From: Microthrixaceae bacterium
GTDB taxonomy: Bacteria > Actinomycetota > Acidimicrobiia > Acidimicrobiales > Acidimicrobilacustridaceae
Length of the DNA: 7,104 bases
Direction of reading: 5' to 3'
Assembly: GCA_023264915.1 (NCBI GenBank)
Contig: JAHFUU010000124.1
Span: 1 to 7,104 of the forward strand
A program made the translations under genes and the position numbers. Positions 5,318-7,104 of this stretch are shown here, piece by piece. The notes beneath the pieces were generated by a model. It saw only the letters and a program-made list of their open reading frames with translations, was not told the origin of the DNA and searched no databases. Numbering within the stretch: the first letter of the stretch is position 1; each line of letters begins with the position of its first letter.

Positions 5318-6409
5318 CGTGAGCCGGCCGCCGATGTTCATCGCCCCGGGCGCGACCGTCCCTGTCGTGGCCGGCAGTGTGCCTGCGCTGACCAGGCGTG
5401 AGAACAGCCATATCGGCGGGTAGCCGTTTCCGCCGTTGGCCGTCACGTCGGTCGTGTATCCGAGCGGCGGGGTGAAGCTGTTGGTCGAGGACACGTTGGA
5501 CGCGCTCGCGAGGCCCACAGCGAGGGTGTTGGGCAGGTCGACGGTGATGGAAGGGACCTGCACCGCCGCTGATGCCGGCAGCGGCGGCAGTGGGCTGATC
5601 ACCCCGCTGCCCTGAAGAGCGATCTCGCCGGGATCGTTGGCCACCGCGTTGGCCTGCTGGTAGGCAGCGACCACGACCCTTGCCTGTGGCTGGTACCCGC
5701 TGTCGCCCGTGAAGGTCACGTCGAAGGAGTAGCTCGAGGACAGGCCGACCTGGCGGAACCACACATAGGTGCGCTGGCTCCAGTTCGCGGTGCTCCCGGT
5801 CGCAGTGGTGCCGGGCGTGGTGACATCGGAGTCGTACTCGCCGAGCAGCGTCCAGCCAGCCGGTGTCGCGAAGTACGACGCGGGCATGCCGATGATGTGG
5901 TCGACGTTGCCCACGGCGAGGTGCACCATCGCGAAGCCCGAGATCGGTACGCCGCTGGGCGTGAGCGTCTTGGTGCTGGTGTTGCTGGCGTTGCCGATCG
6001 CTCTGGCCTCGGCGTAGCCGACAAAGGATGGGGGACCGGTGCAGATGCCGCTGTTGGCAGCGGCGGGTGCGTTCATCGACATCACCACCGGAGCGACCCA
6101 GGCCGCCCCGCCTGCCACGGCTGCCGCCGCCAGGAGGCGCCGGCGGTCCAGGTGTGCCGGACCTCGGACCCGTGGTCCGGTGGCCCCTGTGGCAGCTGGG
6201 GTGCGCGGGCCGGCCGTCTCGCCGCCGCGTGGTCCTCGGTCTCGCGTCGCGCTGGTGACGCCTCGGGTCAGGCCGCGGAGGGGCCCGACCGAACCGACAG
6301 CTCCGAACGCGACCCCAGAGGAGGTGACGGCCTCCTCGATCCCTCTGGTGAAGCCGGGGCCATAGAGGTTGGTCGACTCGACTATGGGGTCACCGACGCG
6401 GAGGACCAC
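5303..6409 (-). CDS. Tat-exported beta-sandwich protein with an unusually long N-terminal region
   Basis: This is a 368-residue exported protein. Twin arginines within DRRR (88-91) precede a hydrophobic core and AWVAPVVMSMNAPAAANSG (103-121), with probable cleavage near 115-120. The mature 250 residues match, from memory, a beta-sandwich module widespread in actinobacterial surface proteins: TPAGWTLLGEYDSD (182-195), a TYVWFRQV strand (214-221), a PQARVVVAAYQQAN segment (241-254), a SITVDLPNTLAVGLAS strand pair (287-302), FTPPLGYTTDV (312-322) and a closing NIGGRLTI strand (358-365). Only two cysteines are exported, C123 and C367, near the two ends. GTG 6409 is the only canonical start, six bases after an in-frame stop (6415-6413). 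AGAGG lies 11 bases upstream, slightly far. This leaves about 87 residues before the arginines, unusually long for a Tat signal. A role in surface binding or structure is inferred. Confidence 0.82.
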   Translation of the reverse strand: MVLRVGDPIVESTNLYGPGFTRGIEEAVTSSGVAFGAVGSVGPLRGLTRGVTSATRDRGPRGGETAGPRTPAATGATGPRVRGPAHLDRRRLLAAAAVAGGAAWVAPVVMSMNAPAAANSGICTGPPSFVGYAEARAIGNASNTSTKTLTPSGVPISGFAMVHLAVGNVDHIIGMPASYFATPAGWTLLGEYDSDVTTPGTTATGSTANWSQRTYVWFRQVGLSSSYSFDVTFTGDSGYQPQARVVVAAYQQANAVANDPGEIALQGSGVISPLPPLPASAAVQVPSITVDLPNTLAVGLASASNVSSTNSFTPPLGYTTDVTANGGNGYPPIWLFSRLVSAGTLPATTGTVAPGAMNIGGRLTIECG

Positions 6410-6499
6410 CGGTCAGCTCACCTCTGGGTCCAACACGCTTGACACCGCCACCTGGCGCCGGGCCATTCCGCCTCCTCCGCACAGCCCGCCCAGCCGCGC

Positions 6500-6531
6500 A
6501 CTATAAGGGCTCCATCTTGGTTCACCGTCAA
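6500..6531 (-). promoter_or_regulatory. Candidate promoter for the Tat beta-sandwich gene
   Basis: Reading the minus strand, TTGACG (6531-6526) is followed 20 bases later by TATAGT (6505-6500), or 19 bases later by TTATAG. Both hexamers are close to the housekeeping sigma consensus, but the spacer is long. Initiation about seven bases past the -10 gives a leader of roughly 80 bases to the GTG at 6409. No other promoter-like pair is as good in this region. Confidence 0.4.
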
Positions 6532-6562
6532 ATCCAGATCAAGCTTCGCTCAAGATCACCCG

Positions 6563-6596
6563 CGGGGGCTGCGCCCCCGACGCACCCAGCGGGTGC
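6563..6596. other. Two adjacent perfect GC-rich hairpins
   Basis: CGGGGGC (6563-6569) pairs with GCCCCCG (6573-6579) around TGC. Two bases on, GCACCC (6582-6587) pairs with GGGTGC (6591-6596) around AGC. Neither is followed by a T-run and neither follows a gene end: the stretch lies between divergent genes. The block resembles interspersed palindromic sequence of actinobacterial intergenic regions, but I cannot test copy number from one window. Confidence 0.5.
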
Positions 6597-6638
6597 TCCC
6601 CATCGGCGTCGGGCTCCCTGGCGGTCGCGCCGCCGCAC

Positions 6639-6688
6639 GGCGCTTGCCACATCGCGAACAAATTGTCGATACCCGCACGGCAAGCGCC
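6639..6688. repeat. Perfect 10-base inverted repeat flanking an AT-richer loop
   Basis: GGCGCTTGCC (6639-6648) and GGCAAGCGCC (6679-6688) are exact reverse complements, 30 bases apart. The enclosed segment holds the near-palindrome ACAAATTGT (6658-6666) flanked by ATCG (6651-6654) and CGAT (6667-6670). Both arms are also preceded by the direct repeat CCGCACGG (6633-6640 and 6673-6680). It could be a large RNA hairpin, an operator or a trace of a small palindromic element. Confidence 0.55.
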
Positions 6689-6746
6689 TATTGCGCCATG
6701 TCGAATCGCTCCCCTCGTGCGACCTGTCCGGATCCGCCAAGGACCT

Positions 6747-6798
6747 GGCTCGCGCGGGCGGCTCACGCGGCCGGCTCACGCGGCCGGCTCGCGCGGGC
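6747..6798. repeat. Four tandem 13-base units in A-B-B-A order
   Basis: The units GGCTCRCGCGGSC lie at 6747-6759, 6760-6772, 6773-6785 and 6786-6798. Units 1 and 4 are identical (GGCTCGCGCGGGC), as are units 2 and 3 (GGCTCACGCGGCC). The period is not a multiple of three, and no credible gene covers the stretch. It sits about 180 bases upstream of the exported-protein start at 6977, so it could be a binding-site array or a replication-slippage product. Confidence 0.85.
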
Positions 6799-6836
6799 GA
6801 ACTGTCGCAGCCAGAGGGTCGCGGCTGGGGGTCGTT

Positions 6837-6881
6837 CGATCAGATCGTCGGGTCACTGGAGGCGAGGCCGGTTGACCTCGC
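6837..6881. promoter_or_regulatory. Palindrome and hairpin upstream of the last gene, possible operator region
   Basis: CGATC-A-GATCG (6837-6847) is a perfect 11-base palindrome of operator size. GCGAGG (6862-6867) pairs with CCTCGC (6876-6881) around an eight-base loop. Both lie upstream of the candidate -10 at 6926. No regulator gene is in the window, so a binding protein cannot be named. Confidence 0.3.
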
Positions 6882-6922
6882 AACAGCGGCTCGGTCGGTT
6901 TCCAGGAATGTGGGCCAGAGCG

Positions 6923-6931
6923 TGCTATGTT
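6923..6931 (+). promoter_or_regulatory. Candidate extended -10 for the last gene
   Basis: TGC-TATGTT gives an extended -10 (TG at 6923-6924, hexamer 6926-6931). No convincing -35 lies 16-18 bases upstream, which is tolerated by extended -10 promoters. Initiation near 6938 would give a leader of about 39 bases. The form resembles the TGC-TAGGGT box proposed for the large gene. Confidence 0.35.
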
Positions 6932-6959
6932 GACCCCTAAGTGCAGGTCAGCCCGACGA

Positions 6960-6976
6960 GGCGGAGGAGACGCCAA
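6960..6976 (+). promoter_or_regulatory. Ribosome binding site in a perfect hairpin loop
   Basis: GGCG (6960-6963) and CGCC (6971-6974) enclose the seven-base loop GAGGAGA, which contains the Shine-Dalgarno core. The GTG start at 6977 lies two bases after the stem. It supports this start and repeats the layout seen at two other genes in the window. Confidence 0.6.
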
Positions 6977-7104
6977 GTGATCCGACGAGTCCTGGCAGCC
7001 ACAGGCGTGATGCTGTCGGTCGCAGTTGGCCTCTTCGTGTTCCCTGACACGGCCACCGCCCAGTACAACCCGATCGAGTGCAGCTTCAGCTACACGCCTC
7101 CAAG
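6977..7104 (+). CDS. Start of an exported protein, truncated by the window end
   Basis: The open frame begins at GTG 6977 with GGAGGAG seven bases upstream and stays open for 42 codons to the window edge. The first 28 residues form a Sec signal: MIRR, a hydrophobic core (VLAATGVMLSVAVGLFVF, 5-22), then PDTATA with cleavage before QYNP. The visible mature part is QYNPIECSFSYTPP, with one cysteine at residue 34. Too little remains to identify the mature domain. It is read divergently from the Tat beta-sandwich gene, with about 570 bases of intergenic sequence between. It is the fifth exported product in the window. Start and signal peptide are well supported; the function is unknown. Confidence 0.75.
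   Translation, partial: MIRRVLAATGVMLSVAVGLFVFPDTATAQYNPIECSFSYTPP

Noticed and set aside
5004..5423. Small open frames across the repeat array, with recurring peptide MRGAPASAG
   Set aside because: Repeat periods of 58 and 52 bases shift the frame each time, so the peptide is a by-product of the DNA repeat; no ribosome binding site is evident.
6439..6444. TTGACA on the plus strand as a -35
   Set aside because: No -10-like hexamer lies 15-19 bases downstream and no plus-strand gene follows closely.
6528..6779. 83-residue minus-strand open frame
   Set aside because: It is an Arg/Gly/Ala-rich shadow frame over the same palindromes, without a start signal.
6439..6933. 164-residue plus-strand open frame in the divergent region
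   Set aside because: It starts at TTG without a ribosome binding site, crosses several perfect hairpins and the 13-base array, and has no recognisable protein features.

Overview
This is a high-GC window with Shine-Dalgarno-led genes, twin-arginine export signals of the AWVAP type and PKD, Asp-box and prealbumin-like surface modules. Together these suggest a free-living actinobacterium (Actinomycetota, perhaps Acidimicrobiia; that rank is a guess from style). There are no tRNA or rRNA genes, transposase, integrase or CRISPR array. No housekeeping gene anchors the taxonomy.

Layout: 1-386 is a non-coding leader with strong stem-loops and a candidate promoter. 387-3209 (+) encodes a 940-residue Sec-exported multidomain protein: PKD-like modules, two prealbumin-like modules, a 150-residue module, then two carboxypeptidase-regulatory-like modules. 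A 58-base convergent gap with a 13-base direct repeat follows. 3268-3825 (-) encodes a small six-cysteine Tat-exported protein. 3826-4038 is a divergent intergenic region. 4039-5052 (+) encodes a Sec-exported Asp-box (BNR-type) propeller-like protein. 5053-5302 is a convergent gap filled with a long hairpin, three copies of a ~55-base repeat and a 14-base triplication that runs into the next gene's stop codon. 5303-6409 (-) encodes a Tat-exported beta-sandwich protein. 6410-6976 is a long divergent region rich in hairpins, with a four-copy 13-base repeat. 6977 to the window end (+) is the start of a fifth exported protein, cut off by the window.

All five genes encode predicted exported proteins with no enzyme signature I can recognise, so the window reads as an extracellular or cell-surface locus. 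Genes alternate in strand (+ - + - +). Every plus-strand product has a Sec-type signal and both minus-strand products have Tat-type signals sharing the same hydrophobic core. The genes do not form one operon, so any joint role would have to come from shared localisation or regulation; that is inference.

The least ordinary signals are non-coding: Shine-Dalgarno sequences placed in the loops of small hairpins at three of five starts, the paired stem-loops at 89-189, the repeats between convergent genes, and the palindromic 6563-6688 block. I did not find a recognisable defence, secretion-machinery or biosynthetic system.
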